From an uncultured Roseibium sp. (GTDB lineage: Bacteria > Pseudomonadota > Alphaproteobacteria > Rhizobiales > Stappiaceae): a stretch of DNA of 64,000 nt. This document shows positions 46,955 through 55,978 of the stretch, in pieces; the stretch's first letter is position 1, and each line of letters opens with the position of its first letter. The notes under the pieces were generated by a model. The model did not search any database and was not told the DNA's origin. It saw nothing but the letters and a program-made list of their open reading frames with translations. The DNA is taken from assembly GCF_947494555.1 (NCBI RefSeq), contig NZ_CANLVF010000002.1:1302001-1366000 (forward strand). Direction: 5' to 3'. Position numbers and translations under genes: made by a program.

Positions 46955-47800
46955 TCAACGCTGCGGGCCGAGAAGCGTCATGTCCTTTTCAGCCAGGAGA
47001 AGATTGGAATAAAGATTGGCGATCCACTGACGGCCGGACGCCGTGACTTTCAGATATTCAATCGCTTTTTGAACATAGGGAGCAACGCTGTTCCGATAGA
47101 ACTGCGGATACCGATGCACAAGGTCCGCCGGCGTTTCGTAGCCGAGTTGCTTGTTGAGGCCGGCTTCCTCGAACTCGTAGTAAAGCGCATTCGCCTTGCG
47201 GATGTAGTGCGGGTCGCCAAGCTGTCCGATAAAATCTGCCGCGCGCAGCAGATTGGCCTCCTCGCAGGCAGGCTCATCATCGTCGGGAAAGCGGCCCGGA
47301 AACCGCGTTCCTTCAATGGCTTCCGCGATGCGCGCAGGATCGAGCAAGTCTGTGCCTGCGAGCCTTTGAAACACATAAAGCTTTGACCTGTCGACATGAT
47401 ACGGCGTTAGCGCTGCATCCGAGGCTCCGCGCGCCAGTTTTACCTTCCTGCCATCGCTATCGACAACAAAACCGTCCTCATCATCACCCGGTAAAATGCC
47501 GCGTACGTAGCCGATATCGTGTGTGAGACAGGCGGCAATCATATGTGCGTAGTCCGTCGGCGCCATGTGCATGTGAAGCGCGCGCCCCCGAAGAATGTCA
47601 TGCCCGGCCAGGGTGACCAGCATCGTATGCTCGATATTGTGATAGAGCGCATCGCTGTTGCCAATGCATTCCAAAGCGATCCGGGCAAATGAGGGAACCA
47701 GTTCCGCCAGTTCCGGATCGGACTGGCCGAAACGACGCTGTACGTAGGCTGTCAGGAAGTCACCGAGCGCATCGGCCGCTAGTTCCGGCACCGTAATCAT
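46955..47800 (-). CDS. HD-domain phosphohydrolase-like protein
   Basis: A 281-residue soluble protein of the HD superfamily. The metal ligands are visible: an upstream YHNIEH motif (H54, H58), then T-H94-D95-I-G, as in metal-dependent phosphohydrolases and phosphodiesterases. The class with Y-H-N-x-x-H and C-x-x-H-D resembles 3',5'-cyclic-nucleotide phosphodiesterases (PDEase_I). Substrate not established. Lies convergent to nothing and 158 bases from the next methyltransferase stop. Confidence 0.8.
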   Translation of the reverse strand: MITVPELAADALGDFLTAYVQRRFGQSDPELAELVPSFARIALECIGNSDALYHNIEHTMLVTLAGHDILRGRALHMHMAPTDYAHMIAACLTHDIGYVRGILPGDDEDGFVVDSDGRKVKLARGASDAALTPYHVDRSKLYVFQRLAGTDLLDPARIAEAIEGTRFPGRFPDDDEPACEEANLLRAADFIGQLGDPHYIRKANALYYEFEEAGLNKQLGYETPADLVHRYPQFYRNSVAPYVQKAIEYLKVTASGRQWIANLYSNLLLAEKDMTLLGPQR

Positions 47801-47958
47801 TATTCAAAAAGTTCCCGAGCTGGTCGTGGAATTAAAAACAAATTCTGCCTGATTGTACAAACTTGCGAAGTTTTGTGTCAGGCAAATGTCGTCAGGTATT
47901 TGAAAGAGCTGCCAATGATCGTTGCAAAGTCATTGGACGACATAGCGGAACATCCGGC

Positions 47959-48699
47959 TTACCCCGCCTTTTCCGCCGACAGGACGATGCAGCTCGGGTT
48001 GTCGAGATACCACGCCCAGCCGACCACGTGATGGCGCTGGTCCGGCGGGAAGCGCAGCGGATGCCAGCGGATGTTCGATAGTCCGGCAAGTTCCAGCGCC
48101 TGTTCGTGTTGCAACCGGCTCCATTGCCAGATCGGCACCTCGAAATCCTTGATAACAAGCGCATGGGCGGGCGGGTCGATGGTCCGATATCGAAATCCGA
48201 TGCGTGCTTCCATGTCGTCGGGCGCGCTGGTGAAATCGTAATCCGGGTTGATTGTATAGGTGACAAAGCGTCCGCCCGGCGCAAGGTTCCGGCCGATCAG
48301 GGCGCACATGCGGTTGAGTTCATCCACGCTTTGCGCGTAGTGAAACAGATACATCGCCGTGACGATGTCGGCCGGCGGTGTCATTTCGAACATGTCATCC
48401 GCTGCGCTGACCTGCGCATAGGTGATCCGGTCCGGGAAGGCTTCGGGCTGGCCGACGGCATTCTGTTCCTTCGCCCGATCCAGCATTTCTTCCGAAACAT
48501 CAAGCCCCAGAACCTCAGCCGCGCCGCCATGCGCCAGAACGCGCGTCAGGCGGCCATCGCCACAAGCAAGATCCAGAACGCGCTTGCCTTTGACGGATCC
48601 CAGCTCGTTGAGAAAACTGGTCCATTCCAGCAGCCTGTAAGGATTGTCGGCGACCGATTGCTGCAGATACGGCGAGGGATTCTTGTCATAGTCTGCCAT
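47959..48699 (-). CDS. Class I SAM-dependent methyltransferase
   Basis: A 246-residue methyltransferase (starts MADYDKNPSPYLQQ). Motif I is VLDLACGDGRLTRVLA and the acidic strand-2 end is VLGLDVSEEMLDRA; DIVTAMYLFHYAQSVDELNRM is a type-11-like acceptor region. I use the ATG at 48699; a longer frame to 48735 has no extra support. Acceptor unknown. Confidence 0.85.
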   Translation of the reverse strand: MADYDKNPSPYLQQSVADNPYRLLEWTSFLNELGSVKGKRVLDLACGDGRLTRVLAHGGAAEVLGLDVSEEMLDRAKEQNAVGQPEAFPDRITYAQVSAADDMFEMTPPADIVTAMYLFHYAQSVDELNRMCALIGRNLAPGGRFVTYTINPDYDFTSAPDDMEARIGFRYRTIDPPAHALVIKDFEVPIWQWSRLQHEQALELAGLSNIRWHPLRFPPDQRHHVVGWAWYLDNPSCIVLSAEKAG

Positions 48700-48859
48700 T
48701 GCGGTTCCCTTGTCCGAGAGGGCAACTGGTCCCACAACTTAAACATCTGTGCGTGGGGCATCCAGTCTGGAGACCAAGAGCCAGCAAAGGCAAGGCATTA
48801 CGCTTTTGAGATTGTCTTGTTTACACCTCTCAAAACCGGACGCTTCGCCAGTGTGTTTC

Positions 48860-49333
48860 CTATCCGGGCGAGGACCCGATCTGCCTTGCCATTTCCGACG
48901 TCTGTTTCCAACCGGACTTCTCGTAAAGTAGCCGTCCCTGATCAGTGGCATGAAGAATGGCATAGGAAAGACCGCGAGAGCGCAGTTCCGTTTCCACGGC
49001 ACGCATGAGATCACTTGCAATCCCCTGACCGCGCCAGCCCGGCTCGACAAAGAGATTGAGGATATATCCTCTTTTGCTGCTTTGCGGGTGAAGCGGATGC
49101 GGCGGCCAGTCGAGCGTCATTCCGCCGATACCGCCAATGGCTGTTCCGTCACTTTCCGCGATAAAGCCAAAATAGGAGCCGTCTTCGAGTGAGGCCCGCT
49201 GCCATGCACGGTATGGGCCGGCCATCTCGGCCAACACCTCTTCCAGGTGCCCGGACGTGCGGAACATTTCTTCCCTGTGGCGGCAGACAAGATCGCAGTC
49301 GGATTTCACCACAGGCCGAATGGTTACAGTCAT
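48860..49333 (-). CDS. GNAT-family N-acetyltransferase
   Basis: A 157-residue GNAT acetyltransferase. The acetyl-CoA pyrophosphate loop is R-G-Q-G-I-A (WRGQGIASDLMRAVE), with the preceding strand YILNLFVEPG. Typical length. Substrate could be an amino group on a small molecule or protein. The next gene in the same direction is prfC, separated by 25 bases, so they may share a transcript. Confidence 0.88.
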   Translation of the reverse strand: MTVTIRPVVKSDCDLVCRHREEMFRTSGHLEEVLAEMAGPYRAWQRASLEDGSYFGFIAESDGTAIGGIGGMTLDWPPHPLHPQSSKRGYILNLFVEPGWRGQGIASDLMRAVETELRSRGLSYAILHATDQGRLLYEKSGWKQTSEMARQIGSSPG

Positions 49334-49358
49334 CTCGCGCCCTCCGGCGGTTCGACGC

Positions 49359-50960
49359 CTACGCCTCGTATACGATCTCGCGCGTCTCGCGGAAAGTCAC
49401 ATCGGGGAATTTCTCGGTAACATGACCGACTTCCCAGGCGTTCTTGAATAGAAACACGGGCTTGTCGTCCCGATCGTTGGCGACAGAGATGCGGTGCGCC
49501 TCGATGATTTTCTGCAGCGTCTGGCTGTCGGTCTCGATCCAGCGAGCCGTGTTATAGGGAACGGCCTCAAAGCCGATCTCGGTGCCGTATTCCGCCTTCA
49601 GGCGATCAACGACAACATCGAGCTGAAGCGCTCCGACCACGCCGACGATCCAGTTGGAGCCGAGATCCGGTTTGAAGATCTGGACTAGACCTTCCTCCGC
49701 GAGATCCTGCAGGCCCTGACGCATCTGCTTGACGCGCATGGTGTCGGAAAGGCGCACGCGGCGCAGGATTTCCGGCGCAAAGGCCGGAAGGCCAGTTACG
49801 TGAATGTTCTCGCCTTCGGTCAATGTGTCGCCGACGCGCAGCTGGCCGTGGTTCGGGACGCCGATGACATCGCCCGGATAGGCCAGATCGGCGATCTCGC
49901 GTTCCTCGGCGAAAAAGAAGATCGGTGCGGAAACGGCGATCTGCTTGTTCGCGCGCACATGCTTCAGTTTCATACCGCGTTTGAAGGTGCCCGAGCACAG
50001 ACGTACGAAGGCGATGCGGTCCCGGTGCTTGGGATCCATGTTGGCCTGCACCTTGAAGACGAAGCCGGTGACCTTGTCTTCTTCCGGCATGATCGTGCGC
50101 CCGCCGGTGGCAGGCTGCGAGTGGGGCGCAGGAGCATTGTCGGCAATGAAATCGAGCACTTCCTCGATGCCGTAATCGCGCAGCGCCGACCCGAAAAAGA
50201 CCGGTGTCAGGTGGCCTTCGAGAAAGCTCTCCTTGTCAAACTCCGCGTAGCCTTCCGCGCCGAGTTCCACATTCTCGGTGAGTTCTTCCATGATCCGGTC
50301 GAACACGGTTCCGGTCAGAGTCTCGTCTTCCAGGCCCGACACTTCTTTTGTTTGCGCATAAGGCCCGCCGCGCTCACCCTCAGACGTGTGAAACTTCTTT
50401 TGCTGCCAGTCATAGACGCCGAAGAAGTCAGAGCCCATGCCGACCGGCCAGGTCTGCGGCGAGACGTCAAGCGCCAGGGCTTCCTGAACCTCATCGAGGA
50501 TTTCCAGGGCGTGGCGGCCTTCCCGGTCGATCTTGTTGACGAAGGTGATGATAGGAATGTCGCGCAGGCGGCAGACTTCGAAAAGTTTGCGCGTCTGGGT
50601 CTCGATGCCCTTGGCGGCGTCAATCACCATGATCGCCGCGTCAACGGCCGTCAGCGTGCGATAGGTATCTTCAGAAAAGTCCTCGTGACCCGGCGTGTCG
50701 AGCAGATTGTAGATGATGCCCTTGCGTTCGAAGGTCATGACAGAGGACGAGACGGAAATCCCGCGTTCCTGCTCGATCTTCATCCAGTCGGAGCGGGCCC
50801 GGCGGCGCTCACCGCGCGCCCTCACCTGCCCGGCCGCCCGAATCGCACCACCCGACAGGAGCAGTTTTTCGGTCAGGGTCGTCTTGCCCGCATCCGGGTG
50901 GGAAATGATCGCAAACGTGCGCCGTGCTTGAAACGGCGCCGCGCCATTGAGGCCAGCCAT
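49359..50960 (-). CDS. prfC: Peptide chain release factor 3 (RF3)
   Basis: A 533-residue translational GTPase that recycles RF1/RF2 from the ribosome after termination. G-domain motifs: Walker A SHPDAG-K26-TT, switch II DTPGHEDFSEDTYR and NKID for guanine. The RF3-specific spacing and the insert QTWPVGMG distinguish it from EF-G. Start at 50960 (MAGLNGAAPF) is set by AGGAGA; the longer frame adds 26 unrelated residues. Length is normal (about 526-530). Confidence 0.96.
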   Translation of the reverse strand: MAGLNGAAPFQARRTFAIISHPDAGKTTLTEKLLLSGGAIRAAGQVRARGERRRARSDWMKIEQERGISVSSSVMTFERKGIIYNLLDTPGHEDFSEDTYRTLTAVDAAIMVIDAAKGIETQTRKLFEVCRLRDIPIITFVNKIDREGRHALEILDEVQEALALDVSPQTWPVGMGSDFFGVYDWQQKKFHTSEGERGGPYAQTKEVSGLEDETLTGTVFDRIMEELTENVELGAEGYAEFDKESFLEGHLTPVFFGSALRDYGIEEVLDFIADNAPAPHSQPATGGRTIMPEEDKVTGFVFKVQANMDPKHRDRIAFVRLCSGTFKRGMKLKHVRANKQIAVSAPIFFFAEEREIADLAYPGDVIGVPNHGQLRVGDTLTEGENIHVTGLPAFAPEILRRVRLSDTMRVKQMRQGLQDLAEEGLVQIFKPDLGSNWIVGVVGALQLDVVVDRLKAEYGTEIGFEAVPYNTARWIETDSQTLQKIIEAHRISVANDRDDKPVFLFKNAWEVGHVTEKFPDVTFRETREIVYEA

Positions 50961-51283
50961 GAAAGTCTCCTGGTCCGTTGTTCCGGCAGGGGCTGCGCAA
51001 TCGCGACGGTTGAAACCGGTGCGCAACAACACTCTCAAGGGCCGGACGGATTGATGTTTCGTTGGCGCAAGGTCATAGAGGGAATATGAGGAAAATTCCA
51101 GAGTGAAGTGAAACCTGCTTCCAGACTTTCTCTATATGGGTCGAAAGGTAAGATTTTGCGCTGCCAAGAACAAAGGATGTTCGTGGAGCATCATCCTGTT
51201 CAGAATTGACATGTCGAAAATCTCTACATGAGATGGATCGAAGACGTGCCGCTACGAGCTTGGAAGCATTCCTCTCACAAGTG
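50961..51283. other. Gene-free stretch upstream of prfC
   Basis: 323 bases without a gene. The first 100 contain the prfC start region. The right part leads into the palindromic repeat pair at 51284. Confidence 0.5.
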
Positions 51284-51455
51284 GCCCATCCTTCGAGACG
51301 CCGCAGAGGCGGCTCCTCAGGATGAGGGTGTCTGCTGTAGAAACGGCGAGTTCTCGGTTCGCGAACACCGCGAAGAGTGTTTTCGCCGATTTGTCTTAAT
51401 CCAAAAAACACCCTCATCCTGAGGAAGATCGCAAGATCTGTCTCGAAGGATGGGC
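51284..51455. repeat. Second inverted pair of the CCTCATCCTGAGGA-type palindrome
   Basis: The left copy (51284-51329) reads GCCCATCCTTCGAGAC, a CGCAGAGGCG-type hairpin and CTCCTCAGGATGAGGG. The right copy (51411-51455) is its inverse: CCCTCATCCTGAGG, a short GATCGCAAGATC hairpin, GTCTCGAAGGATGGGC. They are about 80 bases apart. The same element pair is found at 40844-40955. Confidence 0.8.
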
Positions 51456-51648
51456 AACACACTCGACAAAACTGGCCGGTCCTTTGAGATCCAAAACAGC
51501 TCACCAGTTTGAGATTTGTTCAGTCGCCGAATTTTCCAATGCAGTGCTTTTGTTTCAGCAATGCGGAACCAGATCATTCGCCGGCTCGGGAAGCTGCTAA
51601 GCTGGATTGAGCGAATCAAATCTGAATGCCGCACAGAGGATAAATCGC

Positions 51649-52203
51649 TTGAGCCACAAGAAATGCCTGATCATCGGCCTGCTGATGATCGCCGGAACCG
51701 CCGCCATACTCTTTGCGATGGGCCGCATTCCGATCTGTGACTGTGGTTATGTCCTGTTCTGGACGCCGGCAGATGATCTGGCCGGCTCGTCCCAGCACAT
51801 CGCCGACTGGTACACGTTCTCGCATATCATCCACGGCTTCATCTTCTACTGGGTGCTTTGGCTCCTATTCCGGCGCAACTCGGTTTGCGAACGCGCACTC
51901 GGGGCGATTTTTCTAGAAGCGGCGTGGGAGGTTGCCGAAAACAGCCCGTGGATCATCGACCGCTACCGGGAGGCAACGATTGCCGTCGGCTACACCGGTG
52001 ACAGCGTTCTGAACTCCGTCTTCGACATCATCTGGATGCTGGCCGGTTTCTTCTTTGCCTGGCGCGTGCCGGTCTGGGTGACAATCCTCGTCGCCATAGT
52101 CTTTGAACTGCTGGCGCTTTGGGTGATCCGGGACAATCTCACTTTGAATGTGATTATGCTTCTTTATCCCATCGAGGCCATCAAGACCTGGCAAGGCGGA
52201 TAA
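51649..52203 (+). CDS. UPF0314 (DUF2585) membrane protein
   Basis: A 184-residue membrane protein of about four helices with the family signature CDCGYVLFWTPADDLAGSSQHIADWYTFSHIIHG in part, then ENSPWIIDRYREATIAVGYTGDSVLNS. Function unknown; the family is confined to alphaproteobacteria as far as I recall. I start it at a TTG at 51649, eight bases after GAGGA; an earlier in-frame TTG at 51607 lacks a ribosome binding site. Confidence 0.82.
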   Translation: MSHKKCLIIGLLMIAGTAAILFAMGRIPICDCGYVLFWTPADDLAGSSQHIADWYTFSHIIHGFIFYWVLWLLFRRNSVCERALGAIFLEAAWEVAENSPWIIDRYREATIAVGYTGDSVLNSVFDIIWMLAGFFFAWRVPVWVTILVAIVFELLALWVIRDNLTLNVIMLLYPIEAIKTWQGG

Positions 52204-52220
52204 CAACCAACGCACACTTT

Positions 52221-52335
52221 GTCATCCCGGACGCATAGGAGATCGGGGAGCCGGTGCCCCTCAGTTGGGGTGCCGAAACACTGCTAGGCCTGCGCCTCTC
52301 CGATCCCGGCTCGCGCTGCGCTTGGCCGGGATGAC
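52221..52335. repeat. Palindromic repeat R1 (GTCATCCCGG...CCGGGATGAC)
   Basis: Starts with GTCATCCCGG and ends with its exact inverse CCGGGATGAC, with GATCGGGGAGCCGG and CCGATCCCGGCTCGC as inner inverted parts. The whole 115 bases can fold into a long hairpin. First of four members here. Confidence 0.85.
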
Positions 52336-52399
52336 GATGGAAAAGCGGTGCCAACATGGCGGTTGAGAAAGTAATCGTAAGGAGTTCACTCCCAATCTC

Positions 52400-52499
52400 G
52401 TCATCCCGGACGCAGCGAAGAGGAGATCCGGGAACCAGTAACCCTAGGCTACAATGGCTTCGACACAGGCCAGGTGTTTCCTGGTTTCGCAGGAATGAC
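52400..52499. repeat. Palindromic repeat R2 (divergent right half)
   Basis: Left arm GTCATCCCGG and GATCCGGGAACC match the other copies. The right half is different and ends in a degenerate arm (CAGGAATGAC). Confidence 0.65.
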
Positions 52500-52646
52500 A
52501 AGATTGCGAGGTTTTCTGGAAGATGAGACGATGAGAATTCGCCTCGACTTTCATTTTTACCGACTGCCAACTGGGCCAGAGCATTAATGCGGAACCACGC
52601 TGCATCACACCAATGATGTTCAGCTCTTCGCCCCTTTCTCTTTTAC

Positions 52647-52773
52647 GTCATCCCGGACGTAGTGAAATGAAGATCCGGGATCGGGGAGCCGGTGCACCTC
52701 AATAGGGGCGCAGAAACGCTGCTAGGCCTGCGCCTCTCCGATCCCGGCTCGCGCTACGCTTGGCCGGGATGAC
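52647..52773. repeat. Palindromic repeat R3
   Basis: 127 bases from GTCATCCCGG to CCGGGATGAC with the same inner sequence as R1 (CTGCTAGGCCTGCGCC). Closest in sequence to R1 and R4. Confidence 0.85.
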
Positions 52774-52837
52774 GATGGCAAAGTGGGTTCAACATGGCGG
52801 TTGAGAAAGTATTCGTAAGGAATTCACTCCCAATCTC

Positions 52838-52964
52838 GTCATCCCGGACGTAGTGAAACGAAGATCCGGGACCGGGGAGCCGGTGCCCCTCAGTTATGGT
52901 GCAGAAACGCTGCTAGGCCTGCGCTTCTCCGATCCCGGCTCGCGCTGCGCTTGGCCGGGATGAC
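52838..52964. repeat. Palindromic repeat R4
   Basis: 127 bases with the same arms and inner sequence as R3 (GTAGTGAAACGAAGATCC, CTGCTAGGCCTGCGC). The 64 bases between R3 and R4 are nearly identical to those between R1 and R2, so the set arose by a tandem duplication. Confidence 0.85.
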
Positions 52965-53048
52965 GATGGATGGGTTATTTGACTTAAAAATCCCCGCTCA
53001 GGGCTGCGGAGACAAAGTGGCCCGGGAGCGAGCCATCTGGCAAGATAC

Positions 53049-53723
53049 CTATAACTGAAACAGTTTGTGCTTCTTGAGCAACTCGATCAGCACCTGGCGG
53101 GCGTCGCGGCGGTGGTTGCGGTGCCGTTCGCGGGCTTGCGCCGCGTCTCCCAGCCGGATCGCGTCGTAAACGGCGCGGTGGTCCTCATTCGACTTGACCG
53201 GCAAGGGACGAATGAAAAGGGTCATGGCGCGGGCGCGCCTCACCTGGTTTGCCATCATCGACACGATCGTCTGCACGCGCGAATTACCGCCGAGGCGCAC
53301 CAGTTCTTCGTGAAACGCATTATCGGCGACTGCCCATGCTTCCCTGTCCTGCCGGGCAAGGGCGTCTTCCATCGCCTCGATTGACTGTTGGAGCGCGGCA
53401 AGATCGTCTTCCGAATAGCCCTTGTCCGCCGCCTCTTCCGCAGCAAGGCTTTCAAGCTCCGTCAGGACGGCATAAATGTCTTCCATGTCCTTTAATGAGA
53501 GCGTCGCGATCCGCACACCCTTGCGTGGCCGTACTTCCAGCAGGCCCTGCTGCGCCAGCATCAATGTCGCTTCGCGAACAGGCGTGCGTGACATGCCGAG
53601 ACGATCGGCCAGTTCGCTCTCAAGATGATCGGAGCCGGCTGCCAGTTCACCGTCGAAGATCAGCTGACGGATCTGCTCCATCGCCTGTGTCGTGATCGTC
53701 TTGGGTTTCGGCGCCTCAAGCAC
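53049..53723 (-). CDS. GntR-family (FadR subfamily) regulator
   Basis: A 224-residue regulator. The winged HTH is at residues about 10-70 (AMEQIRQLIFDGEL, ELADRLGMSRTPVREATLMLAQQGLLE). The C-terminal FCD helical domain has the metal-ligand-like D-x3-H (DNAFHEEL) and later H (NEDHRAV), typical of FadR-type sensors of carboxylates or sugar acids. I start it at a GTG at 53723, which overlaps the dehydrogenase stop and has GGGAG upstream; the frame runs further to 53786. The regulator of the adjacent acid-sugar locus. Confidence 0.88.
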   Translation of the reverse strand: MLEAPKPKTITTQAMEQIRQLIFDGELAAGSDHLESELADRLGMSRTPVREATLMLAQQGLLEVRPRKGVRIATLSLKDMEDIYAVLTELESLAAEEAADKGYSEDDLAALQQSIEAMEDALARQDREAWAVADNAFHEELVRLGGNSRVQTIVSMMANQVRRARAMTLFIRPLPVKSNEDHRAVYDAIRLGDAAQARERHRNHRRDARQVLIELLKKHKLFQL

Positions 53724-54753
53724 GTTCAAACTCCCGGATTTTCTGCCCCAAGCGGTCAGACTGATAAATCGCCTTTTCGATTGCAATCACCTTGAGATAG
53801 TCCCTCGCCGCGTTTTCCAAGGGTTTGCCATCAAGCAAACCGTCAACGACGTGACATATCAGATTCTTGACGCAGTCACCGCCAAAGCCCTCCCATTGCC
53901 GTGACGCGAGCAGAACCTTGTCGTCCTGCGCGCCGAAATGCCTCAAACGGACAGAACCGTCTCCCGCGAGCGAGAGCGTTCCGCGCGTTCCCTCAACCAG
54001 AGCCTCGCCGAGTGTCGTGCGGCAGTTTTCAGCGGAATGGTCGAGCAAGCGATTCCCGTCGAAAAGCGCCCGGACCCCGTCCGGATAGTCGAAAATGAAA
54101 TAGCCCGCATCTTCACCGGCAATGACGGGGTTCATTTTTCTCAAGTCCGCATAAACAGCCTCAGGCTCGCCGATCAGGTAGCGAAACGTATCGATCCAGT
54201 GCACGCCGGTCTCGTGAATAAGCAGCTGCGGCATCGTCTGGAAATAAGGCTGGCGGTCCAGATACGCGTCAGGCCCCTGCCCGTCACCCGTACGCAACCG
54301 AAAAGTAACCTGCTGGAGATCGCCAATCAGCTGCTCATCGATCGCCTGCTTTAGCGTTCTGTACCAGGGCTGAAACCGGAAGTTTTCGTGGACGACCAGC
54401 ACGACGCCCGCTGCCTCGGCAAGCTCGGTGGCGTGTTTCGCCTCTTCCAGCGAATTGCAGAACGGTTTCTGGCAAATGACCGCCCTGACGCCAAATTCGA
54501 TCGCTGCCTTGATCGCGGCGAGATGTGTCGGTGGCGGTGTGATGATATCGAGCAGATCAGGCGTTGCCATCCTGAGCATCGTGTCCAGCTCATCAAAAGA
54601 TGACAGACCCGTTGCCCGTGCCTTTTCCAGGTCCCGATCGCAAGCACCGACCAACCTGACGCGCTGCAGCTTTCGCCACGCTTCGTAATGAAACCGGGCG
54701 AAATAACCGGCTCCCAGACAGGCAACACGCAAAGTTTCGCGCCCCTCCAGCAT
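53716..54753 (-). CDS. Gfo/Idh/MocA-family oxidoreductase
   Basis: A 345-residue NAD(P)-dependent sugar or sugar-acid dehydrogenase. The Rossmann motif is VACLGAGYFARFH (residues 10-22). The usual E-K-P of the family reads Q-K96-P-F here. The catalytic His is in LLIHETGVHWIDTFR. First gene of a minus-strand pair with the GntR regulator; divergent from the TRAP operon. Probably oxidises a sugar, lactone or sugar acid that feeds the neighbouring kinase pathway. Start at 54753 is set by GGGGAG; an upstream extension to 54867 runs across the shared promoter. Confidence 0.88.
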   Translation of the reverse strand: MLEGRETLRVACLGAGYFARFHYEAWRKLQRVRLVGACDRDLEKARATGLSSFDELDTMLRMATPDLLDIITPPPTHLAAIKAAIEFGVRAVICQKPFCNSLEEAKHATELAEAAGVVLVVHENFRFQPWYRTLKQAIDEQLIGDLQQVTFRLRTGDGQGPDAYLDRQPYFQTMPQLLIHETGVHWIDTFRYLIGEPEAVYADLRKMNPVIAGEDAGYFIFDYPDGVRALFDGNRLLDHSAENCRTTLGEALVEGTRGTLSLAGDGSVRLRHFGAQDDKVLLASRQWEGFGGDCVKNLICHVVDGLLDGKPLENAARDYLKVIAIEKAIYQSDRLGQKIREFERA

Positions 54754-54942
54754 AGGTTCTTCTCCCCTTCTATTGAGATGCGCAACCGCCATCCGTTGAT
54801 GCGGGCAGGACCCATTCGGCCGCCGCCCTTTTCTTTTTGTGATAGTGGACATCGGTCGAGTTGACAAGGGATTGATTTACGTATACGCAAACAAATGTGC
54901 AATTTGATACGATCACTAATCCGATCGTGGGAGGAGACCCAA
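54754..54942. promoter_or_regulatory. Divergent control region with a FadR-type operator
   Basis: Contains a TTGACA -35-like box (54861-54866) and, at 54880-54887, the palindrome CGTATACG overlapping a TATACG -10-like box. FadR-type GntR regulators commonly recognise a TATAC-centred palindrome, and the GntR gene is nearby, so this is a likely operator that would repress the TRAP operon. GGAGG stands ahead of 54943. Confidence 0.6.
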
Positions 54943-55956
54943 ATGCTTGATAAGAAATCCCTGCAACGCCTTTTTTTGAGTGCCGCAATCGTTGTCGCCG
55001 GCGCTGGCAGCGCCCTTGCTGCCGAGACGCTCAGGTTCAGTCACACCGACAATCCGGGCGGTTCCCGCCAGGCGGCGGCTGAGCTGTTTGCCGAGAAGGT
55101 TGCCGAATACACAGACGGTCGCTACGAAGTTCAGATCTTCCCGTCAGGGCAGCTGGCAAACGACCCGAAGGCCATCGAACTGCTTCAACTGGGCGGTATC
55201 GACTTCACCGTTTCCGCAACAGGAAGCTATGCAACGCACCTCCCGACCCTGAACCTCACAGCCATGCCATTCCTTGTCGATACGTACGAGCAGGGCTGGG
55301 AGCTTTATGACAATTCCGAGTGGCTGCAGGGCGAATTCGAAAAGCTGCCCGAAAAAGGTTTCCGCGTCCTGTCGACCTGGGAAGCAGGCTTCCGCAGTTT
55401 CACCACCAATGAGCCGCTCGCGTCTCCGACGGATGCGGAATCGATGAAAATGCGCGTTTTCCCGAACGACATGATCCGCTGGTCCATGGAAGCAATCGGC
55501 TTCCAGACTGTGGTCATGCCGATCACGGATGTTTACCTGTCGATCCAGCAGGGTATCGTCAACGGTCAGGAAAACCCGGTCGACACGATCAAGTCTCTGC
55601 GCTTCTACGAAGTTGCGCCGAACATTACTCTGACACGTCACGTCTACAGCCCGCTGCCGCTGACAATCGCGGAAAAAACCTGGCAGGGCTTTTCCGACGA
55701 AGACAAGGAAGCCGTTCTGAAAGCAGCAGCAGAATCAGCCGCCTTCAGCCGTGATCTCGTCAAGAGTTCGGTCGACAGCCAGTTGACGGAAATGGAAGAA
55801 GCCGGCGCAAAGGTCAGCGTTCCTGAAATCGGCCCATTCCGTGAAGCGGTACAACCGGTCTACGCCAAGGCGAAGGATGTTTATGGCGCAGAAGCCGTCG
55901 ACAACATTCTTTCTGATGCCGCGGCGATTAGAGAGGCGCTCCCGGCACAGAACTGA
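54943..55956 (+). CDS. TRAP transporter substrate-binding protein DctP-like
   Basis: A 337-residue periplasmic binding protein of the TRAP (DctP/TTRAP) family, which captures carboxylates or sugar acids. Signal peptide residues 1-25 (ends ALAA). Family motifs include GGSRQAAAELFAEKVAEYTDGRYEVQIFP and the conserved Arg/Asn region QQGIVNGQENPVDTIKSLRFYEV. Start at 54943 is set by GGAGG. Followed by a hairpin before dctQ. Confidence 0.95.
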   Translation: MLDKKSLQRLFLSAAIVVAGAGSALAAETLRFSHTDNPGGSRQAAAELFAEKVAEYTDGRYEVQIFPSGQLANDPKAIELLQLGGIDFTVSATGSYATHLPTLNLTAMPFLVDTYEQGWELYDNSEWLQGEFEKLPEKGFRVLSTWEAGFRSFTTNEPLASPTDAESMKMRVFPNDMIRWSMEAIGFQTVVMPITDVYLSIQQGIVNGQENPVDTIKSLRFYEVAPNITLTRHVYSPLPLTIAEKTWQGFSDEDKEAVLKAAAESAAFSRDLVKSSVDSQLTEMEEAGAKVSVPEIGPFREAVQPVYAKAKDVYGAEAVDNILSDAAAIREALPAQN

Positions 55957-55978
55957 TCGAGCAACGTGAGCGTCAACT

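Noticed and set aside
49800..51089. 429-codon open frame on the plus strand
   Set aside because: Antisense to prfC, whose GTPase motifs are complete.
51317..51634. 105-codon minus-strand frame
   Set aside because: Runs through the palindromic repeat pair and has no start-site support.
52221..52964. CRISPR array
   Set aside because: The repeats are over 100 bases, palindromic over their whole length and irregularly spaced, with duplicated rather than unique linkers; no cas genes nearby.
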